From NCBI GenBank assembly GCA_011391855.1, contig JAABPT010000478.1, positions 1 to 10,878 on the forward strand: DNA of 10,878 nt, given 5' to 3'. The notes beneath the pieces were generated by a model. That model made no database searches. It was given only the letters and a program-made list of their open reading frames with translations, and was not told where the DNA came from. The position numbers and the translations under genes are program-made. Every line of letters begins with the position of its first letter. Position 1 is the first letter of the stretch. Source of the stretch: Burkholderiales bacterium. GTDB taxonomy: Bacteria; Pseudomonadota; Gammaproteobacteria; Burkholderiales; Burkholderiaceae_C. This document shows, piece after piece, positions 1 to 5,570 of this stretch.

Positions 1-252
1 ACGCCACTGCGGCGGCGCCTGATGATTGCCGCGCTGGCCGTGGCCACCGCGGTGACGTTGATCCTGATGATGCTGGAGCGCGTGGGTGCGCCGCCCCTGC
101 AACGACCGCCGCCGGCCCCGGATGCGGCGCGTTGCGCGCCGGGCCAGGTCAGCGGCTGCCTCGGCGGCAAGGCCGACATCGTCCTGGTGCCCGCGGGCCA
201 GGCGCCGCCGGCCCTGGGTGTCGCCGCGAGTTCGCCTAGAACCGCGCCTTGA
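1..252 (+). CDS. Small single-span membrane protein, 5' end possibly outside window
   Basis: The frame is open from the first base. The first in-window ATG is at 22, but the preceding codons encode a basic stretch (TPLRRRL) that suits the cytoplasmic side of a membrane anchor, so the true start may lie further left. From the ATG, residues 1-18 form one hydrophobic span. A Pro-rich linker follows, then a short region with two cysteines (CAPGQVSGC) and a hydrophobic strand (ADIVLVP). I do not recognise a named family and assign no function. It is the only plus-strand gene at this end. Its last 17 bases overlap the 3' end of the small minus-strand gene, so the two converge. It could be a chance GC-rich frame, but the membrane anchor plus paired cysteines favour a real gene. 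Confidence 0.5.
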   Translation, partial: TPLRRRLMIAALAVATAVTLILMMLERVGAPPLQRPPPAPDAARCAPGQVSGCLGGKADIVLVPAGQAPPALGVAASSPRTAP

Positions 253-460
253 AGGTCTTGATCGTCCAGCTGCCGTTGCCTTCGTTGAGCGTGGCGCACA
301 GCACCTTGCGCCGACCGTTCGACGCCGCCGCGTCGAGATGGCGCACGCCGTCGCCCCAGAGCAAATACCTCAGCGGGCGGCTGCGCGCGCTGGCGTCGGC
401 CGTGCCGTACAGGGGCACCGTGCCCTGGCTGCCCACGTAGGTGTCGAACGGCGGCGTCAT
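236..460 (-). CDS. 74-aa uncharacterised protein translationally coupled to the DNA ligase
   Basis: The ATG at 460 overlaps the TGA of the upstream ligase as ATGA, the usual arrangement for translational coupling, and that fixes the start. The product has 74 residues. It has no signal peptide, no membrane segment and one cysteine. It is rich in short strand-like stretches (TVPLYG, RYLLWGDGVRHL, RKVLCATL, SWTIKTF) and ends in a basic segment, which suggests a small all-beta, possibly SH3-like fold. I do not recognise a family. Because it shares a transcript with an ATP-dependent ligase of the DNA damage response cluster, a role as ligase partner or nucleic-acid-binding accessory is a reasonable inference, but nothing in the residues proves it. 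It ends convergently on the plus-strand membrane peptide with a 17-bp overlap. Confidence 0.72.
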   Translation of the reverse strand: MTPPFDTYVGSQGTVPLYGTADASARSRPLRYLLWGDGVRHLDAAASNGRRKVLCATLNEGNGSWTIKTFKARF

Positions 461-2187
461 GGCGAATCCTGCTCCTCGATCTGCGCCACGCCTGAGTGCA
501 GCGAAGGCGGCAAGTTCATCAAGGCCTGCAGCGCAGCCAGCGTGTCGGCCTCGTGCAAGGGCTTGTCGGGGCGCAGGCGCAGCATGCGGGGGAAGCGCAC
601 CGCCACGCCGCTCTTGTGGCGCGGGCTGTGGTTGATGCCCTCGAAGCCGATCTCGAACACCAGCGTTGGCCGCACGCTGCGCACCGGGCCGAATTTCTCC
701 AGCGTGTGGGCACGGATGACGCGGTCCACGGCCTTGAAATCCTCGTCGCTCAAGCCAGAGTAGGCCTTGGCGAAAGGCAGCAACTGCAGCGCGCCGGGCC
801 GGGCCGGTTCGCGCCGCGCAATGGCCTCCACCACCGCCTGCGCTTCGGCTGCGCTGGCCGGCGCCCGGCTCCAGACGGCAAAGGTGTAGTCGGTGTAGAC
901 GCTGGCGCGGCGGCCGTGGCCGGCCTGGGCGTAGACGAGCACGGCGTCCACCGCCAGCGGTTCGACCTTCCACTTCCACCAAGTGCCGTCGGCCTTGGTG
1001 CGACCGCTGCCGTAGCGCGACCGGTGGTGCTTGAGCATGAAGCCTTCGACACCGCGCTGCCGCGACTGCTCGCGCAGCGCGGCGCAGGCCGCCCAATCAG
1101 GCGCTTGCACCAGCGGCGACAGGCGCAGCGCGTGGCCTTGAAGCAGCGCTTCCAGGCGCTGCCGGCGTTGGTGCTGTGGCTCGCCGCGCTGGTCCGCACT
1201 GCCGGCTTCGAGCAGGTCGTAGGCGACAAAAGCCACGGGTGCCTCGGCCAGCAATTTTCGGCCCACGGTCTTGCGGCCAATGCGCTGCTGCAACAGGTTG
1301 AAGGGCGCGGGCACCGGGCTTTCTGCAAGCCACACCAGCAATTCGCCGTCGAGCACGGTGCCGTCGGGCAGTGAGGCGGCGGCCGCCACCACTTCAGGGA
1401 AGCGTTCGGTCACCAGTTCCTCGCCACGCGACCAGATCCACACCTGAGCGGCGCGCTTGACGAGCTGGGCACGGATGCCGTCGTACTTCCATTCCACCAG
1501 CCAGTCGCTGCGCGGGCCCAGCGTGTGCGGTTCGGCCTGCAATGCATGCGCCAGGAAGAACGGATAGGGCTGGCCGGCCGGCGGTGCCGCGTCGGTGTCC
1601 TGCGAGACCAGCGCCTGCCAGCGCGCCGCACTGGGCGTGGCGCGGGCGTCCGTCCAGCCCACCAGTCGCTGCGCCATCAGCTTGGCGTCGAGCCCCGCGC
1701 ACTCGGCCACGGCGCGCTGCACCAGCAGCCGGCTCACGCCGACGCGGAAACCGCCGCCGATGAGCTTGATGGAGAGAAAGCGCCCGGCAGCGTCGAGCTC
1801 GTTCCACGCGTCGGCCAGGCGCGCGGCTTGATCGGCTGGCGGCAGCCCGCGCAAGGGCAGCAACCGCGTCTCGATCCATTCGGCCAGGCTGGCATCGGTC
1901 TCGCCCGCAGCCGGCGGCAGCACGTGGGCAATGGTCTCGGCCAGGTCGCCCACGGCCTGGTAACACTCCTCGAACAGCCAGGCGTCAATACCGGCCTGGC
2001 GGCAAGCCAGTTCACGCAACAGCGCCGTGGGCACGGCCTGGCGCGGTTTGCCGCCGGCCAGGAAGTAGACGGCCCAGGCGGCATCGGCGGCCGGAGCGGT
2101 GGCGAAATAGCGCACCAGCGCCGCCACCTTGTCGCCGGTGGCGGTGCTGGTGTCCAGGGCCTGGAAAAGCTGGGCAAAGCGGCGCAT
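457..2187 (-). CDS. ATP-dependent DNA ligase, ligase-associated DNA damage response type
   Basis: This 576-residue enzyme seals DNA nicks through an enzyme-adenylate intermediate. Seen in the sequence: an N-terminal helical DNA-binding region with the family segments AGGKPRQ and FEECYQAVGDLAETIA; nucleotidyltransferase motif I KYDG at residues 234-237 (catalytic Lys234); motif III DGE at 280-282; motif IV EGFMLK at 381-386; motif V with Lys405 and Lys407; and a C-terminal OB domain ending in RMLRLRPDKP. This matches the ligase of the four-gene cluster known from Pseudomonas putida (ligase, MBL exonuclease, Lhr-type helicase, metallophosphoesterase). I chose the ATG at 2187 because the family begins just before FAQLFQALD; the 24 extra codons upstream look non-coding. 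No clear Shine-Dalgarno is visible. A hairpin separates it from the upstream gene, so it probably has its own promoter in a short gap. The exonuclease partner is about 3.4 kb upstream. Confidence 0.95.
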   Translation of the reverse strand: MRRFAQLFQALDTSTATGDKVAALVRYFATAPAADAAWAVYFLAGGKPRQAVPTALLRELACRQAGIDAWLFEECYQAVGDLAETIAHVLPPAAGETDASLAEWIETRLLPLRGLPPADQAARLADAWNELDAAGRFLSIKLIGGGFRVGVSRLLVQRAVAECAGLDAKLMAQRLVGWTDARATPSAARWQALVSQDTDAAPPAGQPYPFFLAHALQAEPHTLGPRSDWLVEWKYDGIRAQLVKRAAQVWIWSRGEELVTERFPEVVAAAASLPDGTVLDGELLVWLAESPVPAPFNLLQQRIGRKTVGRKLLAEAPVAFVAYDLLEAGSADQRGEPQHQRRQRLEALLQGHALRLSPLVQAPDWAACAALREQSRQRGVEGFMLKHHRSRYGSGRTKADGTWWKWKVEPLAVDAVLVYAQAGHGRRASVYTDYTFAVWSRAPASAAEAQAVVEAIARREPARPGALQLLPFAKAYSGLSDEDFKAVDRVIRAHTLEKFGPVRSVRPTLVFEIGFEGINHSPRHKSGVAVRFPRMLRLRPDKPLHEADTLAALQALMNLPPSLHSGVAQIEEQDSP

Positions 2188-2230
2188 GGCTGCCGCATGA
2201 TGCCTGCACGCGGCGGTGGTGCCGCGCAGC

Positions 2231-2261
2231 GCGTGCCGGCCGGGTGCGCCGGCCGGCACGC
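2231..2261 (-). terminator. Strong 13-bp hairpin downstream of the VGEDSGS-repeat gene
   Basis: A perfect 13-bp inverted repeat (GCGTGCCGGCCGG and its complement) encloses the 5-nt loop GTGCG. It lies 10 nt after the stop of the exported repeat protein and 43 nt before the ligase start. No U-tract follows on the minus strand, so it is not a textbook intrinsic terminator. Such G+C-only hairpins are nevertheless common at gene ends in GC-rich bacteria. It probably insulates the ligase from the gene upstream, or stabilises the 3' end of that message. Confidence 0.6.
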
Positions 2262-2271
2262 TTGTGGCGGC

Positions 2272-2739
2272 TCAGGCCGCGCGCGGTTCTTGCTGGGCCA
2301 TGCCGACGTCGCTGCCCATGTTGGGCCCGGCGTAGCGCGTCCAGTGCGCTGGCACCTGGCGGCTCAGATAGGCCGAGCCGCTGTCCTCGCCGACCCAGGC
2401 CGCGATCTCGCCGCTGGCCCGGGCCTGCAGGAGCTGTTCGCGCACCTGCGCCCGTGTCAGTGCCGACGTGCCGTTGGCGCGAGACAGGTAGAACGAGCCA
2501 CTGTCCTCGCCCACCAGCGCCACCGCCTCACCGCTCGCGCGCGCCGCGTCCGCCTCGGCGCTCACCTGCGCGCGCGTCTGCGTCTGGCCGGTGTCGTGCA
2601 TCTGAGCCGAGAGGTGGAACGAGCCGCTGTCTTCGCCGACCAGCGAGTCGACCCCACCTTGGGCATGCGCGATGCCGAAAGTGAAGAAGGTGCCGCCGGC
2701 CAGTGCCAAGGCCGTCATCGTCTTTGAAAGCTTGTTCAT
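2272..2739 (-). CDS. Exported DUF4148-like protein with three VGEDSGS repeats
   Basis: The product is about 155 residues with a clear Sec signal peptide: a basic N-terminus, a hydrophobic core, and a likely cut after AHA-Q at about residue 27. The mature part is repetitive. VGEDSGSFHLS, VGEDSGSFYLS and VGEDSGSAYLS occur about 40 residues apart (residues about 35-45, 77-87 and 117-127, numbered from the first ATG). They alternate with TRAQV...ARASGE helices (56-72 and 96-112). The TRAQVREQLLQARASGE segment resembles the DUF4148 family, abundant in Burkholderiales exported proteins of unknown function. Two ATGs stand in tandem (2742 and 2739). The Shine-Dalgarno AAGGGG is 7 nt from the second and only 4 nt from the first, so I use 2739. 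It looks monocistronic, with a hairpin downstream and a long leader upstream. No enzymatic residues are evident. Confidence 0.85.
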   Translation of the reverse strand: MNKLSKTMTALALAGGTFFTFGIAHAQGGVDSLVGEDSGSFHLSAQMHDTGQTQTRAQVSAEADAARASGEAVALVGEDSGSFYLSRANGTSALTRAQVREQLLQARASGEIAAWVGEDSGSAYLSRQVPAHWTRYAGPNMGSDVGMAQQEPRAA

Positions 2740-2742
2740 CAT

Positions 2743-3018
2743 AGATCCCCTTGTCCTGGCACCCGGGTGGTGGAGGCGGCCCGCGTTGGGTGCCGTGAGG
2801 CGCGGCCCGTGGGACGAAAGTTAGGCGTTCCCCGGGATTCGGCCATCGTGCAATGTGAGGACGCACGCGCAAAACATCCCCTCCAAGGGGGATCGACCAA
2901 CGATCGATGGCGCTCGACGGCGCTCGGTGTCACCCGACCGCGCAATCGCCACGCAATCGCCACGCAACCGCCATGCCGACGTCGCGGCGGGCGGCGGTTC
3001 AACCGCTGCGGTGCACGC
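2743..3018. other. Non-coding spacer upstream of the repeat-protein gene
   Basis: I find no convincing gene in these 276 bases; the open frames crossing them are shadows. The spacer must hold the leader and promoter of the exported repeat gene, but I see no good -35/-10 pair on the minus strand. It contains small dyads: ATCCCC/GGGGAT at 2876-2893 and GATCG/CGATC at 2891-2905. It also holds a triple 11-bp repeat, listed separately, and a 13-bp near-palindrome at 2994-3006, just after the stop of the lipoyl-like gene. Confidence 0.6.
2941..2973. repeat. 11-bp tandem repeat, three copies
   Basis: The unit CGCAATCGCCA occurs twice exactly and a third time with one change (CGCAACCGCCA), head to tail. 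It lies in the non-coding spacer between the exported repeat protein and the lipoyl-like gene. It could be slippage-prone sequence or a set of protein-binding sites; nothing distinguishes these. Confidence 0.7.
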
Positions 3019-3267
3019 TCAGATGGCGGCCACGCGGGCCAGCACGGCGCCGGGCGCGAAGCGCTCGCCGGCAGCGACGACGATCTCTTCCAGCACGCCG
3101 GCATGGGCGCTGGGAATGTCCACCAGCGCGTGCAGCAGCCTCGCGCGGCCCAGCACCTGTCCGGCGTGCACATGGTCGCCCTCGGCCACCAGCCAATGCT
3201 CGACGCTGGCCTCGGCGCCGGCTTCGACCGCTGCCCACAGTTCGGGGTCCAGCACGATGTGGCTCAT
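3019..3267 (-). CDS. Free-standing lipoyl/biotinyl-like domain lacking the acceptor lysine
   Basis: The 82-residue product is almost entirely one lipoyl/biotinyl fold. The landmarks are VEHWLVAEGDHVHAGQVLGRA, VDIPSAHAGVLEEI and VAAGERFAPGAVLARV, which match the two half-barrels of E2 lipoyl and biotin carrier domains. In the connecting hairpin, where these domains carry (E)TDKA or MKM with the modified lysine, this protein reads LLHA. A histidine sits at the lysine position, and the whole protein contains no lysine. It therefore cannot be lipoylated or biotinylated in the standard way. The ATG at 3267 has a good Shine-Dalgarno (AGAGGA, 4 nt away). It shares strand with the DUF2934 gene upstream, across a 69-nt gap. 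I infer a structural or binding role only; no pyruvate- or acyl-CoA-type partner gene is nearby. Confidence 0.85.
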   Translation of the reverse strand: MSHIVLDPELWAAVEAGAEASVEHWLVAEGDHVHAGQVLGRARLLHALVDIPSAHAGVLEEIVVAAGERFAPGAVLARVAAI

Positions 3268-3303
3268 GGTGTCCTCTTGCGCATCATTGGGTCAGAGCCC
3301 GTT

Positions 3304-3322
3304 CGTGGCCTGGAATGCCACG
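3304..3322 (-). terminator. Weak hairpin after the DUF2934 gene
   Basis: A 6-bp perfect stem (CGTGGC/GCCACG) with a 7-nt loop lies 14 nt past the stop of the DUF2934 gene, in the gap before the lipoyl-like gene. There is no U-tract. It may attenuate or end the upstream transcript, but a stem this short is expected by chance in GC-rich DNA. Confidence 0.3.
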
Positions 3323-3336
3323 TGAGCGCCAGCCCG

Positions 3337-3681
3337 TCACTTGCTGCGCGACTTGGCCGGCGCGCGCTTGGCGGCAGGAGCGGGGGCCGCAGCCACGGCC
3401 GGTGCAGGTTTGGCCGCGGCACGCTTGGCGGGGGCACGCTTTGCAGCGGCCGGCGGCGCATCGGGGCCGGGCGCGGCGGCCGCGGGCTCCTGGCCGACCA
3501 GCACCTCGGCGCGCAGCCAATCCTCTACTTCGCAGCCGTCGACGCAGCCGCGTTCCACGTAAAGGAGGTAGGCCATGCGGCGCACCGCCTCCTCGCGGCT
3601 TTCGCCCGGCACGGCCGGCGGCGACTTGGCGGCAGGGGGCTTGCGGGCCGGGGCCTCGTCGGCTGAGAACTCTTGCTTCAT
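3337..3681 (-). CDS. DUF2934 protein with histone H1-like Ala/Lys/Pro tail
   Basis: The product has 114 residues. Residues about 26-64 form a DUF2934 module (VRRMAYLLYVERGCVDG followed by CEVEDWLRAE), a short helical motif of unknown function found in many proteobacteria. It is flanked by low-complexity sequence. The tail from about residue 70 to the end consists of Ala, Pro, Lys and Arg with repeated KRAPAK and AAAKPAP units and ends in KSRSK. This resembles histone H1-like and AlgP-type nucleoid proteins, so nucleic-acid binding is plausible. The Shine-Dalgarno AGGAG lies 7 nt before the ATG at 3681; a GTG one codon upstream is too close to it. A gap of about 120 nt separates it from thpR, so it may have its own promoter. 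The DNA encoding the tail is repetitive and could vary in length between strains. Confidence 0.88.
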   Translation of the reverse strand: MKQEFSADEAPARKPPAAKSPPAVPGESREEAVRRMAYLLYVERGCVDGCEVEDWLRAEVLVGQEPAAAAPGPDAPPAAAKRAPAKRAAAKPAPAVAAAPAPAAKRAPAKSRSK

Positions 3682-3803
3682 CACTCGTCTCCTGGTGTCG
3701 GTGGGTGGGGCCGATGATCGCCTGCGCGATACACCGAGCCGAACGCAATTGGCGTGCCACCTTCAGAGGTTAAACGCTTGCAGCGGCGCGGGCTTGAGCA
3801 CGG

Positions 3804-4421
3804 TCAACCCGGGTGCAGCGCTGGGTGCGCGGCTGGCCGCGCCGGCAGCGCGAGGTGGCTGCACAGCACGGCATAGCCGCCGTCTGCAGCCGCCCCGGAC
3901 TCAACCAGCGCACAGCGCCGCACGGGCCAGGCCAACGGCTTGGACCTGATCGGTGGCAGGGGCCCGGCGAACCGGCGTGCCAGCGTGACATGGGGACGAA
4001 AGGCGCGGGTTTCCGCGGGCAGGCCCAGACGGCGCAGCGTTTCGCCGAGCGCCGTCTGCAGGTCGGTCAGCGCGGGCGGCACCTCGTCCGGCACCGCCAC
4101 CAGCAGGCCGCCGCGCCAGCACTCGCAACGGCTGAAGCGAAGTTCATGGTGCTGGAAGGGCGTGCGCAAGGCGCTGCACAGTTCTGGGATGCGGGCCCGC
4201 GGCACCTGGCCCAGGAAGTGCAAGGTCAGGTGCATCTGGCCCGGCGGCACGGGTCGCGTGTCGGCCCCACCCGTATGCGGTTGGCCCCAGGCCGCCGGTG
4301 CACTTCTGAGGCCTGCGGCGGGCCACAGCGCGATGAAGAGGCGGGCGCTGCCGCCTACAGCCGTGGGCTGAAGGGCTGGATGCACGGCGTGGCCCGAGCC
4401 GCCCGGAGCCCCGCCCGCCAC
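3804..4421 (-). CDS. thpR: RNA 2',3'-cyclic phosphodiesterase (ThpR/LigT family)
   Basis: The 2H phosphoesterase family opens 2',3'-cyclic phosphates on RNA ends, and LigT can also join tRNA halves with a 2'-5' bond. Both catalytic HxTx motifs are present: HLTL (His64, Thr66) within MHLTLHFLG, and HVTL (His144, Thr146) within FRPHVTLARR. The N-terminal strand RLFIALWP and the C-terminal ALVES are typical of the family. The longest frame gives 205 residues from a GTG at 4421. A second GTG at 4385 would give 193 residues and sits nearer the conserved RLFIALWP. Neither has a strong ribosome site, so the start is uncertain. It begins 22 nt after the stop of the universal stress gene and is probably co-transcribed with it. 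The C-terminal tail (PARPAAHPALHPG) is non-conserved low complexity. Confidence 0.9.
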   Translation of the reverse strand: MAGGAPGGSGHAVHPALQPTAVGGSARLFIALWPAAGLRSAPAAWGQPHTGGADTRPVPPGQMHLTLHFLGQVPRARIPELCSALRTPFQHHELRFSRCECWRGGLLVAVPDEVPPALTDLQTALGETLRRLGLPAETRAFRPHVTLARRFAGPLPPIRSKPLAWPVRRCALVESGAAADGGYAVLCSHLALPARPAAHPALHPG

Positions 4422-4443
4422 CGGTCCCGAAGCCGCTCCGGCC

Positions 4444-4902
4444 TCAGGCCGGCGCCCCGGTGTCTTCCGGCGGCGCCTCGTCGGCCGCGGGCGGTCGCAC
4501 CAGCGTCACCGGCACGGGGCTGTGCTGCACCAGGGCCAGCGCCACCGAGCCGGCGCCGCTGCCGGTGCCGACGGCACCCATCACGACAGCGTCACAGCCG
4601 TAGTTTTCCAGCAACTCCACCAGCACGGCCGCAGGCTGGCCGCCGGCGACTTCGCTTTCATACGACAGGCCGGCACCTTCCAGCAGCGCTTCGGCCGACG
4701 CCAGCAGGTCGGCACCGGCGTCGCTGCGCACCTGCTCGATGACGTCGGGGTCGTGCGCCACCACCATCTCGTAGAGCGACGCCGGCTCCTGCACATTGGC
4801 CAGCACGAAGTCGGCGCGCAGGCCTTCCTGCACCAGCCTGAGTGCATGCTGCACCGCGGCCAGCGCCGCAGGCGAGCCATCCACGGGCAAGAAGATCTTC
4901 AT
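4444..4902 (-). CDS. Universal stress protein (UspA family)
   Basis: This is a cytoplasmic single-domain Usp of 152 residues. It has the N-terminal strand and Asp motif (MKIFLPVDGSPAA), a central DADLLAS-like helix, and the C-terminal block DAVVMGAVGTGSGAGSVALAL...SPVPVTLVR. ATP-binding Usps have G-x2-G-x9-G-(S/T). Here the loop reads G109-x2-G112-x5-G118-S119, about four residues shorter, so nucleotide binding may be altered. The ATG at 4902 gives the normal family start; a weak GGGAT lies upstream. It is followed by thpR 22 nt downstream. The divergent spacer to the OmpA-like gene contains a TTGAC-N4-GTCAA palindrome about 95 nt before this start. Usp genes are frequent FNR/Anr targets in other proteobacteria, so oxygen- or NO-responsive control is plausible. 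Confidence 0.93.
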   Translation of the reverse strand: MKIFLPVDGSPAALAAVQHALRLVQEGLRADFVLANVQEPASLYEMVVAHDPDVIEQVRSDAGADLLASAEALLEGAGLSYESEVAGGQPAAVLVELLENYGCDAVVMGAVGTGSGAGSVALALVQHSPVPVTLVRPPAADEAPPEDTGAPA

Positions 4903-4990
4903 GCGGTTTCATCCCATCAGTCTCGACAGGCCGAGGTTACGCCGTCACCGCCGCCGTGGCGAGGCGACACGCGGCCCACGCGCGCGACGC

Positions 4991-5004
4991 TTGACCGCCG
5001 TCAA
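4991..5004. promoter_or_regulatory. FNR/DNR-type palindrome in the usp/ompA-like divergent spacer
   Basis: TTGACCGCCGTCAA is a perfect TTGAC-N4-GTCAA dyad. The FNR/Anr consensus is TTGAT-N4-ATCAA, and related CRP/FNR-family regulators accept C at the fifth position. It lies in the 171-bp spacer between two divergent genes, one of them a universal stress gene. I could not place a convincing -10 at the class II distance on either strand, so which gene it controls, if any, is open. Confidence 0.4.
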
Positions 5005-5073
5005 GCCCGCCCGGCCGTGCCGACGTGCGGGACTGCATGATCCACAATGGGACCCAGCCTGTAAGGACGCGCC

Positions 5074-5535
5074 ATGAACCGCCATCTGCTGACTCTTGCG
5101 CTGGTCACTGCCTGGCTGTTGGCCTGCGGCCCGCTGGCCGCGGCGCCGGGTGACCAACCCGTGAAGCCCCTGCCCCCTTCGGCCCCGCTGGCCGACGACA
5201 AGGAGCGCGTGCTCGCCATGTCGCTGCCGGCGCGCGGCCTGTTCGTCGGCGACAAGCTCAGCGAGGCCGCACGCTCGCGGCTGGGCGAACTGCTCGTGCA
5301 GGCCAGCGACATGAACGTGGAAGTGGCGCTGGTGGTGCCCACCGGCCCCTGGCAGATCGACGGCAGCGGCGCCGCCGAACGCGACCTGACGCCGGCGCGG
5401 CTGCAGTCGGTGCGGCGCTTTCTGACCGAGCGCGGTGTCGACCCGAAACGCATCTTCGTGGAGAGCCGCATCGACGCGAAGATCAAGGAGCCCCAGCTCA
5501 CGGTGCAGATGGTCGGTCGGCCGAGCGGGCCGTAG
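5074..5535 (+). CDS. Exported OmpA-like C-terminal domain protein
   Basis: The product has 153 residues with an N-terminal signal. Residues 5-17 are hydrophobic and followed by LLAC (Cys18), which could be a lipobox, although an SPase I cut near AAA (22-24) is also possible. After a Pro-rich linker comes a domain resembling OmpA/MotB peptidoglycan-binding folds: FVGDKLSEAARSRLGELL, then VEVALVV, then DLTPARLQSVRRFLTERGVDPKRIFVES. The helix with Arg109 and the GVDPKRI turn are characteristic. The usual Asp of the GHTD segment is absent (VVPTGPW instead), so diaminopimelate binding may be lost. The Shine-Dalgarno AAGGA lies 6 nt before the ATG. It diverges from the usp gene and ends at a hairpin shared with the convergent exonuclease. 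A cell-envelope location is likely; its specific role is unknown. Confidence 0.85.
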   Translation: MNRHLLTLALVTAWLLACGPLAAAPGDQPVKPLPPSAPLADDKERVLAMSLPARGLFVGDKLSEAARSRLGELLVQASDMNVEVALVVPTGPWQIDGSGAAERDLTPARLQSVRRFLTERGVDPKRIFVESRIDAKIKEPQLTVQMVGRPSGP

Positions 5536-5554
5536 CCGGAGTCGAAGCTCCGGC
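5535..5554. terminator. Bidirectional hairpin between convergent genes
   Basis: GCCGGAG and CTCCGGC form a perfect 7-bp stem, extendable by a G-U pair over a CGAA tetraloop. It begins at the last base of the OmpA-like stop codon and ends 16 nt before the stop of the convergent exonuclease. It lacks a U-tract in either direction. Its position between two converging genes makes termination for both the likeliest role. Confidence 0.55.
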
Positions 5555-5570
5555 AGGCGGTCAGGCGGCG

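Noticed and set aside
1525..2727. A 400-codon plus-strand open frame
   Set aside because: It is antisense to the ligase and the exported repeat protein, both well supported.
2941..2973. Triple 11-bp repeat as a CRISPR fragment
   Set aside because: Units are too short and directly adjacent, with no spacers.
2994..3006. Near-palindrome GCGGTT-C-AACCGC after the lipoyl-like gene, as a terminator
   Set aside because: A 1-nt loop is impossible and opening it leaves only about 4 bp of stem, with no U-tract.
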